Assembly (NCBI RefSeq): GCF_009928415.1
Contig: NZ_JAABNN010000023.1
Coordinates: 1 to 64,000, forward strand
Source: Bacillus sp. USDA818B3_A
GTDB taxonomy: Bacteria; Bacillota; Bacilli; Bacillales; Cytobacillaceae
Direction: 5' to 3'
DNA: 64,000 bases
A program made the position numbers and the translations under genes. Positions 51,237-60,579 of this stretch are shown piece after piece (the stretch's first letter is position 1; every line of letters starts with the position of its first letter). The notes under the pieces were generated by a model, which had not been told where the DNA came from, made no database searches, and saw nothing but the letters and a program-made list of their open reading frames with translations.

Positions 51237-51272
51237 GTAGATCCCCTCCACCGAACATGCATAGATATTAAT

Positions 51273-51301
51273 AGTATACATTAGAAATATTTTGAAGTCG
51301 A
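51273..51301 (-). promoter_or_regulatory. Candidate sigH promoter
   Basis: Minus strand TCGACT (51301-51296), 17 bp, TATACT (51278-51273), just after the rae1 stop. B. subtilis sigH has its own AbrB-controlled promoter in the same place. Confidence 0.5.
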
Positions 51302-51305
51302 GGGC

Positions 51306-51815
51306 TCATTTTTTACCTCTGCGCCATTTTTCAAAAATTTCTGCCATTTCTGCACTAATCGGTATTTTTGAGAATGGTTTTTTTTCTTGGATTTTTTTAA
51401 CCTTTTTCTCTATCCCCTTTTCAATGGAGGACATTTCAATTAACAGTTCCCGGGCGGATTTCCTCAATGCCCCTTGTCCGAAAATAGCCCATTGCTCCGT
51501 GAAATCAGAGGTGGCCACATGAATTTGCGTTCTTCGATTACTTAAACTGATCGCCATTTTCTCAATTCGTTCATCAGCCGTTTCATTTTCCTTTGTAAAG
51601 ATCACTTCTACTTTATGGTTTTTATATTTCTTCTCTATTCCTTGTACATAGTAGGCATCGAAAACAACAATGACCCGATAACCGGAAAAGGCCTGATACT
51701 CTGCCATTTTCTCAATCAAACGATCCCTTGCTGCTGGTAAATCTCGATCCTTTAATACCTTTAGTTCAGGCCAGGTCCCAATTATGTTGTATCCGTCGAC
51801 AATCAAGATGTCCAT
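51306..51815 (-). CDS. rae1: Ribosome-associated endoribonuclease Rae1 (YacP)
   Basis: NYN/PIN-like nuclease that cleaves certain mRNAs in the ribosomal A site in B. subtilis. Catalytic acids are visible in MDILIVDGYN, VVFDAY and TADERIEKM, with VATSDFTEQ as the last motif. 169 residues, basic C terminus. 3 bp after rlmB. Confidence 0.92.
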   Translation of the reverse strand: MDILIVDGYNIIGTWPELKVLKDRDLPAARDRLIEKMAEYQAFSGYRVIVVFDAYYVQGIEKKYKNHKVEVIFTKENETADERIEKMAISLSNRRTQIHVATSDFTEQWAIFGQGALRKSARELLIEMSSIEKGIEKKVKKIQEKKPFSKIPISAEMAEIFEKWRRGKK

Positions 51816-51818
51816 ATC

Positions 51819-52562
51819 TTACCTGCCAAGCGGATGACGTTTGCGATAGACCTCATACATGAGTAGTGATGCAGCAACAGACGCATTCAACGAGGTTACT
51901 TTGCCAACCATCGGTAAATGAATAAGAAAATCACACTTATCACGGATTAACCGTCCCATTCCTTTTCCTTCACTGCCTATTACCAGGCCAAGCGGCAGGG
52001 CACCATCCATTTGGCGATAATCCTCTTTCCCCTTCGCGTCAGTTCCGGCAATCCATACGCCCCGCTCTTTCAATTCGTCAATCGTACGGGCCATATTTGT
52101 CACCCGAACAACTGGTATATACTCAATTGCGCCCGTAGAGGCTTTGGCAACCGTTGCTGTTAACCCCACTGCCCTTCGCTTCGGGATGATAATCCCGTGT
52201 GCTCCGACCGCATCAGCAGTCCGCATGATTGATCCAAGGTTATGTGGATCCTCAATTTCATCCAGCAATAAAAAGAAAGGTGCCTCACTTTTCTTCTCCG
52301 CTGCAGCAAACAAATCATCCATTTCTGCATATTGGTAAGCAGCCACATAGGCAAGCACACCCTGGTGATTTTCTTCTGCAATTTGGTCTAGCTTCTTTTT
52401 GGGAACAAATTGTACAAGGACATTTGCTTCCTTTGCCAATTGTGTAATCTGCTGCATCTGCCCCCGCTGCGAACCTTCGGCTATTAATATTTTATTAATA
52501 TCCCTCTCAGATTTAAGTGCTTCTATAACCGGATTTTTCCCAACAATATATTCTTGACTCAT
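51819..52562 (-). CDS. rlmB: 23S rRNA (guanosine-2'-O-)-methyltransferase RlmB
   Basis: SPOUT methyltransferase with an N-terminal L30e-like RNA-binding domain (IVGKNPVIEALKSERDI) and the trefoil-knot region: DPHNLGSIMRTADAVGAHGI, LVIGSEGKGM, and SLNASVAASLLMYEVYR. 247 residues. 2'-O-methylation of a 23S guanosine is known for the family. 25 bp after mrnC. Confidence 0.95.
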   Translation of the reverse strand: MSQEYIVGKNPVIEALKSERDINKILIAEGSQRGQMQQITQLAKEANVLVQFVPKKKLDQIAEENHQGVLAYVAAYQYAEMDDLFAAAEKKSEAPFFLLLDEIEDPHNLGSIMRTADAVGAHGIIIPKRRAVGLTATVAKASTGAIEYIPVVRVTNMARTIDELKERGVWIAGTDAKGKEDYRQMDGALPLGLVIGSEGKGMGRLIRDKCDFLIHLPMVGKVTSLNASVAASLLMYEVYRKRHPLGR

Positions 52563-52587
52563 CTAATGCTCCTCCTTTCGAAAAAGT

Positions 52588-53007
52588 TCAATCTCTGTTA
52601 CTATCGGTTTCGATATAATTAAAGGATTTTTCCACTAACTCCTCGAGCCGTTCTAATCTTCCTTCTAAAAATAGAAAACCGATTAATGCTTCAAATGCTG
52701 TACTATAGCGATAGGTTTGTACATCTGTATTTTTAGGAACTGATCCCGATTTTGCATTGCGCCCGCGCAAAACAACTGCAGACTCCTCTTCATTTAGAAG
52801 TTTTTCATCCATAAACCTAAATAGAATCCGGCACTGTGCTTTAGCGGAAACATATCTTGTCGCTGTGCGGTGCAATTGATGGGGCCTCACCTTACCGCTA
52901 TAGAGGAGGTGCCGCCTGACATAAGATTCAAAAACGGCATCTCCCATATAGGCAAGAGCAAGACCATTCAATTGTTTGGCATCAACGTTATTCTCATGAT
53001 CAAGCAT
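52588..53007 (-). CDS. mrnC: Mini-ribonuclease III (MrnC)
   Basis: RNase III-like domain without a dsRNA-binding domain, matures 23S rRNA ends. LALAYMGDAVFESYVRRHL (catalytic Asp about 22), AFEALIGFLFLEGR (Glu). 139 residues. It follows cysS by 3 bp. Confidence 0.95.
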   Translation of the reverse strand: MLDHENNVDAKQLNGLALAYMGDAVFESYVRRHLLYSGKVRPHQLHRTATRYVSAKAQCRILFRFMDEKLLNEEESAVVLRGRNAKSGSVPKNTDVQTYRYSTAFEALIGFLFLEGRLERLEELVEKSFNYIETDSNRD

Positions 53008-53010
53008 GAA

Positions 53011-54408
53011 TCAGCCTCTTTTCCACCTTGTACCTTGCGGTGTGTCCTCTAATATAATATTCATTTCCTTTAATTGATCCCTAATTTGATCAGACAATTG
53101 GAAGTTCCGATCTCTTCGCGCCTGGTTACGCTTTTCGATTAACGCATCAATATCTTCATCCAGCATTTCTTCGCTGCCCAGCGTTAATCCCAATACACTG
53201 AATAACTCTTCAAACTTGTCAGTAAAGGCCTCAATGACTTCTACAGCTGTATTTTTCTCCAAGAGATAATAATTCGCTAATTTGGATAACTCAAATAGGA
53301 CAGAAATAGCCAAGGCTGTATTAAAGTCATCATCCATTGCCTCTATGAATTGGTCATGAAGATGGTTGATCTTATCCAGCCACTCTTGATTATGGTCGGT
53401 TAAATCTGTACTTGCCTCTTTGCGGTGCTGTAAATTTTGATAAGAAGTGGTTAAACGATCGAACGCCGCTCTGGTACTTTCTAATAATTCCTCACTATAA
53501 TTAATTGGATTACGATAATGGACGGATAGCATAAAGAATCTTAATACTTGCGGATTATGTCTTTGGATAATGTCATGCACAAGGACAAAGTTTCCAAGTG
53601 ACTTAGACATTTTTTCATTGTCGATATTGATATACCCATTATGCATCCAATACCTAGAAAATAGTTTGCCTGAAAGTGCTTCTGATTGAGCAATCTCATT
53701 TTCATGGTGCGGGAAGGTTAAATCCTGGCCGCCCGCATGGATATCAATTGTATCACCAAGATACTTTTTCGCCATTGCTGAGCATTCAATATGCCAGCCA
53801 GGGCGTCCAAGTCCCCAAGGACTCTCCCAATAAATTTCTCCTTCTTTTGCCGCTTTCCAAAGAGCAAAATCTAAATCATCTTCCTTTTTATTGCCTACTT
53901 CAATTCTAGCCCCTACTTGGAGGTCATCAATAGATTGATGAGAAAGCTTTCCGTACTCATCAAAGCCTCTTGTATGGAAGTAAACATCCCCTTCTGATTC
54001 ATATGCAAAGCCCTTTTCTATTAACTGGCTAATGAAATCAATAATAATGTCCATATTTTCCATTACCCGCGGATGAACATCTGCCTTTTGGCACCCTAAA
54101 GCCGAAACATCTTCAAAGTATGCATTGATAAAGCGGTTTGCAATGGTCGGAACATCCTCCCCAAGCTGATTAGCCGCACGAATTAATTTATCATCGACAT
54201 CTGTGAAGTTTGAAACATATTTAACATCATAACCACGGTATTGCAGATAACGTCGTACTGTATCAAATACAATGGCCGGACGGGCATTTCCTATATGAAT
54301 ATAATTATAGACAGTTGGACCGCAGACATACATTTTTACCTTGCCTTCTTCGAGAGGCACAAAGGTTTCTTTTTTCCTAGTTAATGTATTATAAATTTGA
54401 ATGGCCAT
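53011..54408 (-). CDS. cysS: Cysteinyl-tRNA synthetase
   Basis: Class I aaRS. Zinc ligand in KMYVCGPTVY, HIGH variant HIGNARP (about 38-44), GWHIECSAM (zinc), DLTFPHHENEIAQSE, KMSKSLGNF (about 268-276). 465 residues. It overlaps cysE by 20 bp and is controlled by the cysteine T-box upstream. Confidence 0.97.
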   Translation of the reverse strand: MAIQIYNTLTRKKETFVPLEEGKVKMYVCGPTVYNYIHIGNARPAIVFDTVRRYLQYRGYDVKYVSNFTDVDDKLIRAANQLGEDVPTIANRFINAYFEDVSALGCQKADVHPRVMENMDIIIDFISQLIEKGFAYESEGDVYFHTRGFDEYGKLSHQSIDDLQVGARIEVGNKKEDDLDFALWKAAKEGEIYWESPWGLGRPGWHIECSAMAKKYLGDTIDIHAGGQDLTFPHHENEIAQSEALSGKLFSRYWMHNGYINIDNEKMSKSLGNFVLVHDIIQRHNPQVLRFFMLSVHYRNPINYSEELLESTRAAFDRLTTSYQNLQHRKEASTDLTDHNQEWLDKINHLHDQFIEAMDDDFNTALAISVLFELSKLANYYLLEKNTAVEVIEAFTDKFEELFSVLGLTLGSEEMLDEDIDALIEKRNQARRDRNFQLSDQIRDQLKEMNIILEDTPQGTRWKRG

Positions 54409-55063
54409 TTACTTTTATCCTTTCATCTTTTAATTCTTGAAGCGCTTGTCTTAACTGATATACTTCACTTTCCATTTCACGAAAGCGGTCAGCGATTGGG
54501 TCAGGAAGATCACAATGGTTTAAATCTTTTGCTGTTGGTATCCGGACGCCATCTTGAATGACCACCCTGCCTGGTATCCCGACTACTGTTGAGTTAGGTG
54601 GTACTTCCTTTAAAACAACTGAACCTCCGCCGATTTTTGAATTTTCACCGACCGTGATTGAGCCAAGTACCTTTGCTCCTGTAGCAATAAGAACATTATC
54701 TTTAATGGTCGGATGGCGTTTTCCTTTTTCTTTCCCTGTTCCGCCAAGTGTAACACCTTGGTATATAGTTACATTATCCCCAATTTCACAGGTTTCCCCT
54801 ATGACAACACCCATACCATGGTCAATAAAAAATCTCCTGCCTATTTTTGCCCCTGGATGTATTTCAATTCCAGTAAAGAAACGGCTTGCTTGTGAAATCA
54901 CCCGGGCCGGGAAATATAATTTCCGCTTGAAGAGTGCATGTGCAATCCGATGTGACCAAATGGCATGCACACCTGAATAGGTCAAAACGACTTCTAAAAT
55001 GCTCCGCGCAGCCGGATCTTGTTCAAAAACAACTTCAATGTCCTCTTTCATCCTTTTGAACAC
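54389..55063 (-). CDS. cysE: Serine O-acetyltransferase
   Basis: First step of cysteine synthesis from serine. N-terminal helical domain, then left-handed beta-helix repeats with DHGMGVVIGETCEIGDNV, VTLGGTGKEKGKRHPTI, and LGSITVGENSKIGGGSVVLKE (parts). 224 residues. Preceded by a T-box, so charged tRNA-Cys controls it together with cysS. Confidence 0.96.
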   Translation of the reverse strand: MFKRMKEDIEVVFEQDPAARSILEVVLTYSGVHAIWSHRIAHALFKRKLYFPARVISQASRFFTGIEIHPGAKIGRRFFIDHGMGVVIGETCEIGDNVTIYQGVTLGGTGKEKGKRHPTIKDNVLIATGAKVLGSITVGENSKIGGGSVVLKEVPPNSTVVGIPGRVVIQDGVRIPTAKDLNHCDLPDPIADRFREMESEVYQLRQALQELKDERIKVNGHSNL

Positions 55064-55091
55064 CGCTCTTCCCCCTTTGTCTCCCTATATA

Positions 55092-55390
55092 TAAAAAACG
55101 CCCCTGTCGCAATCGACAGAGACGCTTAAATACGTGGTTCCACTCTGATTAGGTCTATTAAACAAACTCCCCACTTAATAGGAAGTTCAGGTAAACATGA
55201 CCTCACTCTACTTGTTAACGGATGGCTCCGCCCATATCTACTCGAGTTGACTCCTTTCGAAATGGGGCTCAGAGGTGCATTTCAAAAAATGAGGGGCCTA
55301 AACCACTTACAGCCGGTGATGGTTCTCTCTTTAAAGCATCATTCTTTTACTTTTCCTCTTCTTCGCTTTATCAATTATAAAATTCTTTCC
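55092..55390 (-). promoter_or_regulatory. Cysteine T-box leader of cysE-cysS
   Basis: The minus strand has the T-box sequence AGAGTGGAACCACG (55145-55132), a terminator stem GCGTCTCTGTCG / CGACAGGGGCG followed by T6 (55125-55093), and the specifier loop GAAATGCACC with TGC (Cys) at 55279-55277. AGTAGATATGGGC is the stem I distal element. Uncharged tRNA-Cys would prevent termination. It corresponds to the gltX-cysE T-box of B. subtilis. Confidence 0.9.
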
Positions 55391-55394
55391 TATT

Positions 55395-55423
55395 ACTATA
55401 TTACATTTTTCCCTTATTGTTAA
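55395..55423 (-). promoter_or_regulatory. T-box promoter (cysE-cysS)
   Basis: Minus strand TTAACA (55423-55418), 17 bp, TATAGT (55400-55395); overlaps the gltX stop codon. Confidence 0.65.
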
Positions 55424-56877
55424 CTAATAATTTTATTAATTCTGTTTTGGACCTTAGCTTTACCTAATAATTCGATTGCCTGCGGCAAATCCGGACCATG
55501 TGTTTGCCCTGTTACAGCCGCACGAATCGGCATAAACAGGTTTTTCCCTTTTTGACCGGTTGATTTTTGGACAGCCTTCATGGCTGCTTTAATTCCATCA
55601 GCCCGGAAAGCTTCCAGCTGGTCAAGTTCATGAGAAAATGCCTTTAACACTTCAGGGACTGTTTCACCCGCTAAGATTTCCTTCGTATCTTCTTCATAAA
55701 CGGCATCATCCTGGAAGAACATATCGGATAATTCTACGATTTCAGCACCAAAGCTCATTTTTTCTTGTAAAAGAGCCACTAGGCCTCGTGCCCACTCATG
55801 TTCCTCATCTGTTAATCTCTCACTTAGGCGTCCCACTTTAATAAGGTGCGGCAGAGCCAGCTCTAATAAACGGTCAACCTCAATCTTTTTCATATATTGG
55901 TTGTTCATCCATGTTAACTTTTGCTGATCAAATAGTGCCGGTGATTTTGAGAGTCGGTCGGCATCAAAGAGCTCAATAAATTCTTCTTTTGAAAATAGCT
56001 CTTCTTCCCCAGCAGGTGACCAGCCTAAAAGGGTAATAAAGTTAAATAACGCCTCCGGAAGATAGCCCAATTCTTCATATTGTTCAATAAATTGGATAAT
56101 TGATTCATCACGCTTACTTAACTTTTTCCGGCTCTCGTTCACAATCAGGGTCATATGACCAAATACCGGCGGCTCCCAGCCTAATGCCTCATATACCATT
56201 AACTGCTTGGGCGTGTTTGAAATATGGTCATCTCCGCGAAGTACATGACTGATTTCCATTAAGTGATCATCGATGGCAACCGCAAAGTTATAGGTTGGTG
56301 TCCCATCCTTTTTCACCATTACCCAATCACCCATACCCTCTGATTCAAACGATACATTTCCTTTGACCATATCATCAAATGTATAGGTTTTACCTTCAGG
56401 TACGGCAATTCGGATACTAGGCTCCCGGCCTTCAGCTTCAAACTGACGGCGTTGTTCTTCTGTTAAGTGACGGCATTTACCAGAATAGTGGGGTGTTTCG
56501 CCTCTTTCTGTCTGGGCTTCACGTTCTGCTTCCAGTTCTTCTTCGGTACAATAACATTTATAGGCATGGCCAGTTTCTAGTAATTGCTTATAATAAGTTT
56601 CATAAATATGATTTCTTTCTGATTGGCGGTAAGGACCGTATTCACCACCGACATCCACACTTTCATCCCAATCCATTCCGAGCCACTTTAAATATTTTAA
56701 TTGGCTTTCTTCCCCGCCGGCAATATTTCGTTTTTTATCCGTGTCTTCTATCCGGATAATGAATTTACCGCCTTTATTTCGCGCAAATAAATAATTGAAT
56801 AATGCAGTACGGGCGTTTCCAATATGTAAATGTCCCGTTGGACTTGGAGCATACCTTACACGAACTTGGTTTGACAT
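55420..56877 (-). CDS. gltX: Glutamyl-tRNA synthetase
   Basis: Class I aaRS. PSPTGHLHIGNARTALFN (HIGH motif about 15-18), zinc-type CYCTEEELEAEREAQ with CRHL, KLSKRDESI (KMSKS equivalent). 485 residues. Firmicutes usually also charge tRNA-Gln with Glu by this enzyme. Confidence 0.97.
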   Translation of the reverse strand: MSNQVRVRYAPSPTGHLHIGNARTALFNYLFARNKGGKFIIRIEDTDKKRNIAGGEESQLKYLKWLGMDWDESVDVGGEYGPYRQSERNHIYETYYKQLLETGHAYKCYCTEEELEAEREAQTERGETPHYSGKCRHLTEEQRRQFEAEGREPSIRIAVPEGKTYTFDDMVKGNVSFESEGMGDWVMVKKDGTPTYNFAVAIDDHLMEISHVLRGDDHISNTPKQLMVYEALGWEPPVFGHMTLIVNESRKKLSKRDESIIQFIEQYEELGYLPEALFNFITLLGWSPAGEEELFSKEEFIELFDADRLSKSPALFDQQKLTWMNNQYMKKIEVDRLLELALPHLIKVGRLSERLTDEEHEWARGLVALLQEKMSFGAEIVELSDMFFQDDAVYEEDTKEILAGETVPEVLKAFSHELDQLEAFRADGIKAAMKAVQKSTGQKGKNLFMPIRAAVTGQTHGPDLPQAIELLGKAKVQNRINKIIS

Positions 56878-56947
56878 AATGCTGCCTCCATCAATAAATA
56901 TTGTTTCAACCGATTTATTTTACCATTGTAAAATAAATCAATAAAGT

Positions 56948-57430
56948 TTATTCATTTACCTTTTTTAATAAAACAACTGCCTGTGAAGCAATGCCCTCGC
57001 CTCTGCCGGTAAAGCCAAGCTTTTCTGTCGTCGTCGCCTTTACATTAATCTGCTCTGGAGCGGCTTCTAACAATTCAGCAATTCTTGCCCGCATCTCTTC
57101 AATATATGGCGCCATTTTTGGTTTTTGGGCAATAATTGTACAATCAGCGTTAACGAGTTCATATCCCTTGTCCTTGACAAGCTGCCATACATGTTCCATA
57201 AGCTTAGCAGAATCGGCATCCTTAAAATTTGGGTCTGTATCGGGAAAATGCTTGCCAATATCCCCTTCACCAATCGCACCCAGACATGCGTCACTAACAG
57301 TATGTAATAAAACATCTGCATCAGAATGCCCCAAGAGCCCCTTTTCATACGGGATGGTAATGCCGCCAATGATTAGCGGGCGTCCTTCCGTTAATTGGTG
57401 AACATCAAAACCTTGTCCAATTCGAAACAT
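56948..57430 (-). CDS. ispF: 2-C-methyl-D-erythritol 2,4-cyclodiphosphate synthase
   Basis: MEP-pathway enzyme. GQGFDVHQL (zinc ligands Asp/His), LLGHSDADVLLHTVSDA, DIGKHFPDTDPNFKDADS, and the end TTTEKLGFTGRGEGIASQAV. 160 residues. Its ATG overlaps the ispD stop. Confidence 0.97.
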   Translation of the reverse strand: MFRIGQGFDVHQLTEGRPLIIGGITIPYEKGLLGHSDADVLLHTVSDACLGAIGEGDIGKHFPDTDPNFKDADSAKLMEHVWQLVKDKGYELVNADCTIIAQKPKMAPYIEEMRARIAELLEAAPEQINVKATTTEKLGFTGRGEGIASQAVVLLKKVNE

Positions 57431-58122
57431 TAGTTTAGCTCCTTTTCTCTCTTTTTTAAAATTGCTTCAGCAAAATATAAATCCTCAGGTGTAGTCAGTT
57501 TAATATTATCGTAATCCCCTTCAACGATAGCCACTGGATAATTTAACCGCTCCACTAGGCTCGCATCATCTGTTCCAAGGAAATGATCCCTTTCAGCTTT
57601 TTCATAGGCTTCTTTCAGTAAGGAAATGCGAAAAGCTTGTGGGGTTTGGACAGCCCACAAGCTTGAACGTTCGACAGTCTCCATTACCACACCCTCAGAA
57701 ACTCTTTTCATGGTATCCTTTGTCTGTACAGCCATGATTGCAGCTCCTGTTTCTTCTGCTTTCTGTGTTAAGTGGTGGATATGACTCTTTCGAATAAACG
57801 GACGTGCTGCATCATGAACAAGGATCGTGCCATCCACTTTGACAGTTTTTAGCGCATTATGAATACTGTGCTGGCGCTCATCTCCGCCAGGTATCAGACT
57901 CAATACTTTTCCAATTGAAAAATTTTTCAGCAGTTCATTAATTTCCTTTTCATCCTGGGGGTGTATGGCTAAAAGAATACCGCTGCAGGCTTCATCCTCT
58001 TCAAAAACCTTTAAGGTATGAACCAGAACTGGTATTTCATTAATCTCTAATAAAAGTTTATTTTTCCCCGCTTGCATTCTTTTTCCCAGACCAGCTGCCG
58101 GGATAATGACTTGGTAAGTCAT
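57430..58122 (-). CDS. ispD: 2-C-methyl-D-erythritol 4-phosphate cytidylyltransferase
   Basis: MEP-pathway enzyme making CDP-methylerythritol. PAAGLGKRMQAGKNKLLL (nucleotide loop), VHDAARPF, and AVQTPQAFR. 230 residues. RBS AAGGGGT. Coupled to ispF. Confidence 0.97.
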   Translation of the reverse strand: MTYQVIIPAAGLGKRMQAGKNKLLLEINEIPVLVHTLKVFEEDEACSGILLAIHPQDEKEINELLKNFSIGKVLSLIPGGDERQHSIHNALKTVKVDGTILVHDAARPFIRKSHIHHLTQKAEETGAAIMAVQTKDTMKRVSEGVVMETVERSSLWAVQTPQAFRISLLKEAYEKAERDHFLGTDDASLVERLNYPVAIVEGDYDNIKLTTPEDLYFAEAILKKREKELN

Positions 58123-58161
58123 AAAAAAACCCCTTCTGTCTTTCTACTCATTATACCCGCT

Positions 58162-58199
58162 AGAAGCACTCCGATTACTATTTCAACCGAAGTGCTTCT
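58162..58199 (-). terminator. Inverted repeat after yacL
   Basis: 12-bp arms AGAAGCACTCCG / CGAAGTGCTTCT with one mismatch, 14-base loop, 11 bp after the yacL stop. Without a U-tract; TATAAT (minus, about 58155-58150) follows within 10 bp and may serve ispD. Confidence 0.45.
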
Positions 58200-58210
58200 C
58201 TATTTATTAC

Positions 58211-59299
58211 CTATAAAGCTTTTTCCAATAACTTTGGTTTGGCAAATATCATCCGGCCTGCTGATGTTTGAAGGACACTCGTAACAAGGACTTCAATCCT
58301 CTTGCCGATATATTCCCTTCCTTCTTCAACGACAATCATCGTTCCATCATCTAAATAAGCTACGCCTTGATGATATTCCTTTCCATCCTTAATAACTTGA
58401 ACAGTTAGTTCCTCCCCAGGAAGGACCACTGGCTTCACAGCATTAGCTAAGTCATTAATATTTAATACAGATACTTTTTGTAATTCACATACTTTATTTA
58501 AATTAAAGTCGTTCGTGACAAGCATTCCATTGGTTAATTTAGCAAGTTTAACAAGTTTTGAGTCTACCTCGCTAATCTCTTCAAAATCACCTTCATAGAT
58601 TTCTACATTTATGGAAAGTTCCTTTTGAATCCGATTTAATATATCCAATCCTCTGCGGCCACGATTTCGTTTTAATACATCGGAGGAATCTGCGATATGC
58701 TGTAATTCTTCCAGAACAAATTGTGGAATAACAATTGTTCCTTCTAAAAATCCAGTTTGACAGATATCAGCTACCCGCCCGTCGATAATCACGCTCGTAT
58801 CTAATATTTTCAAAGCCTTACCGGCTGCAGGTTCGGCTTCTTCCTCACCAGACTTTTTCTTGTTTCCTCGATTTCCAAACAGGCTCAGAAGCTCATCCCG
58901 CTTTTTAAAACCAACTTGAAATCCTAGATATCCAAACAAAAGCGTCAGAAGGATCGGTGCAACGGCATTTATGATTGGCACCTGAACAGCATTTAGAGCA
59001 AAACTTATCAAAAAAGCGACAAACAAACCAAAAATTAAACCAACACTGCCAAAAAGTACATCGGTAACAGGAATCTTAACCAGAGAATCTTCCGTCCATT
59101 TAATAAAGTCAAAGACATAATCTACTGCCCAAAAGGTAATAAGATAAAAAATAATAGCCCCTATAATAGCAGTAACATATGAATTATTAATTAGTGGAAT
59201 GTCATTGATATGAAGTAATTTAAACAATTCCGGCAGTAATAGAATCCCCAGTGTACCTCCAATAATGAGGAAGCATGCCTGCACAATTCTTTTTAACAT
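58211..59299 (-). CDS. yacL: PIN/TRAM domain membrane protein (YacL)
   Basis: 362 residues. Four N-terminal membrane segments (about 4-24, 42-62, 80-105, 108-130), a PIN nuclease domain from KILDTSVIIDGRVADI (about 166) with the acidic residues in place, and a C-terminal TRAM domain (GEELTVQVIKDG onward). Conserved next to disA. A membrane-linked RNase is a reasonable guess; no proven substrate is known to me. Confidence 0.92.
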   Translation of the reverse strand: MLKRIVQACFLIIGGTLGILLLPELFKLLHINDIPLINNSYVTAIIGAIIFYLITFWAVDYVFDFIKWTEDSLVKIPVTDVLFGSVGLIFGLFVAFLISFALNAVQVPIINAVAPILLTLLFGYLGFQVGFKKRDELLSLFGNRGNKKKSGEEEAEPAAGKALKILDTSVIIDGRVADICQTGFLEGTIVIPQFVLEELQHIADSSDVLKRNRGRRGLDILNRIQKELSINVEIYEGDFEEISEVDSKLVKLAKLTNGMLVTNDFNLNKVCELQKVSVLNINDLANAVKPVVLPGEELTVQVIKDGKEYHQGVAYLDDGTMIVVEEGREYIGKRIEVLVTSVLQTSAGRMIFAKPKLLEKAL

Positions 59300-59319
59300 T
59301 CCTTCACCTCCTCTAATTC

Positions 59320-59361
59320 ATTATAAACATAATCACAAAATTGAAACCTTCATTTTGTGAT
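59320..59361 (-). promoter_or_regulatory. yacL upstream promoter with operator-like palindrome
   Basis: A TATAAT -10 box (minus 59325-59320) is preceded by a perfect inverted repeat with 10-bp arms ATCACAAAAT (59332-59341) and ATTTTGTGAT (59352-59361) around a 10-bp spacer, just where a -35 box would be. No good -35 is seen, so an activator or repressor could bind. A second candidate further upstream is TTGACA, 17 bp, TACCCT (about 59445-59415). Confidence 0.45.
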
Positions 59362-59502
59362 ATTTTTTCCCATTTGTAATGAACTTTTAAAAAAACTGTA
59401 TTGTAAATTTCTTACTTCTCATAGGGTATCATTGGAAATTTCCCCTGTCAAACCAATAGGGACTGTACATATTTTGGTGTGTGTTTGTCTATTTAAACTT
59501 CA

Positions 59503-60576
59503 TCATAGATGCCGGTCGGTATAAAGCCGTTCTTTAATTAATTTAAAGCCCTCTTTAATTTTCTTTGCCCGGACTTCTCCAATTCCCTCAACCTCATCGA
59601 GTTCTTCAACGGTAGCTGTAATTATTTTAGATAACTCTCCAAAACAAGTGATTAAGTTCTCAATGATAATCAATGGGAGCCTTGGGATCTTATGAAGGAT
59701 TCGATAACCGCGCGGGTTTTTATTTTCATCAAGATGGACATAGCCAAGATAGCCCATTAATTTCAATATAACTACGTCCTCAATCGTTCCGCTGTTTGCT
59801 AATGACTGCATCCGTTGAAGCACATCCCGGGCCTTTATATCCCGTTCGAATGCATAATCTTTTATAATCAGCATGATTTCCTCCTCGAGGTCCGTGAGGA
59901 TTTCATTCATCTGCAGGCGGATTAGCCGCCCTTCTGTCCCAAGTTCATGTAAAAAGGTTAAGAGTTCATTTTTAATCTTCAATACCATTTCAAAACGGTG
60001 AAGAACAAGCAAAAAGTCGTTATAGGTTACCGATTCCTCGAACTCTAATATACTTAAATTGGTTATACTTTGTTCAAGAACTGACTTATATTTTTCAAGG
60101 GTCTGGATGGCTTGATTAGCCTTTGTTAATATAACCCCAATATCCTTTAAGGCATAACGGAAGTTACCTTGATATAGCGTGATTACATTTCTTCTCTGTG
60201 AAATAGCGATAACTAGTGATTTCGTTTGTTTGGCCACTCTTTCAGCTGTGCGGTGCCGCATCCCCGTTTCAGTGGATGGAATTTCAGAATTAGGTGCCAG
60301 CTGGGCATTAGCAAATAGAATTTTATTTCCTAATTCATTTAAAATAATCGCGCCATCCATTTTAGCTAGTTCATATAAAAAGCTCGGAGAGAAAGAACAA
60401 TTTATTGAAAAACCACCATCGACGATGCTTTTTACTTTTTCGTTATAGCCGATTACAATGAGACCGCCCGTATTGGCTCTTAATACATTATCAATTCCCT
60501 CCCTGAGGGGCGTGCCCGGCGCAATTAACTGTAATACATCACTTACAGTTACCTCTCCAGTCTTTTTACCTTCCAT
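59503..60576 (-). CDS. disA: DNA-integrity scanning diadenylate cyclase DisA
   Basis: Makes c-di-AMP and scans DNA for lesions that delay sporulation. N-terminal DAC domain with DGAIILNE (about 79-86) and RHRTAERVA (about 112-120), a helical spine, and a C-terminal helix-hairpin-helix (LDEVEGIGEVRAKKIKEG). 357 residues. 3 bp after radA, in the clpC operon order of B. subtilis. Confidence 0.97.
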   Translation of the reverse strand: MEGKKTGEVTVSDVLQLIAPGTPLREGIDNVLRANTGGLIVIGYNEKVKSIVDGGFSINCSFSPSFLYELAKMDGAIILNELGNKILFANAQLAPNSEIPSTETGMRHRTAERVAKQTKSLVIAISQRRNVITLYQGNFRYALKDIGVILTKANQAIQTLEKYKSVLEQSITNLSILEFEESVTYNDFLLVLHRFEMVLKIKNELLTFLHELGTEGRLIRLQMNEILTDLEEEIMLIIKDYAFERDIKARDVLQRMQSLANSGTIEDVVILKLMGYLGYVHLDENKNPRGYRILHKIPRLPLIIIENLITCFGELSKIITATVEELDEVEGIGEVRAKKIKEGFKLIKERLYTDRHL

Positions 60577-60579
60577 CTG

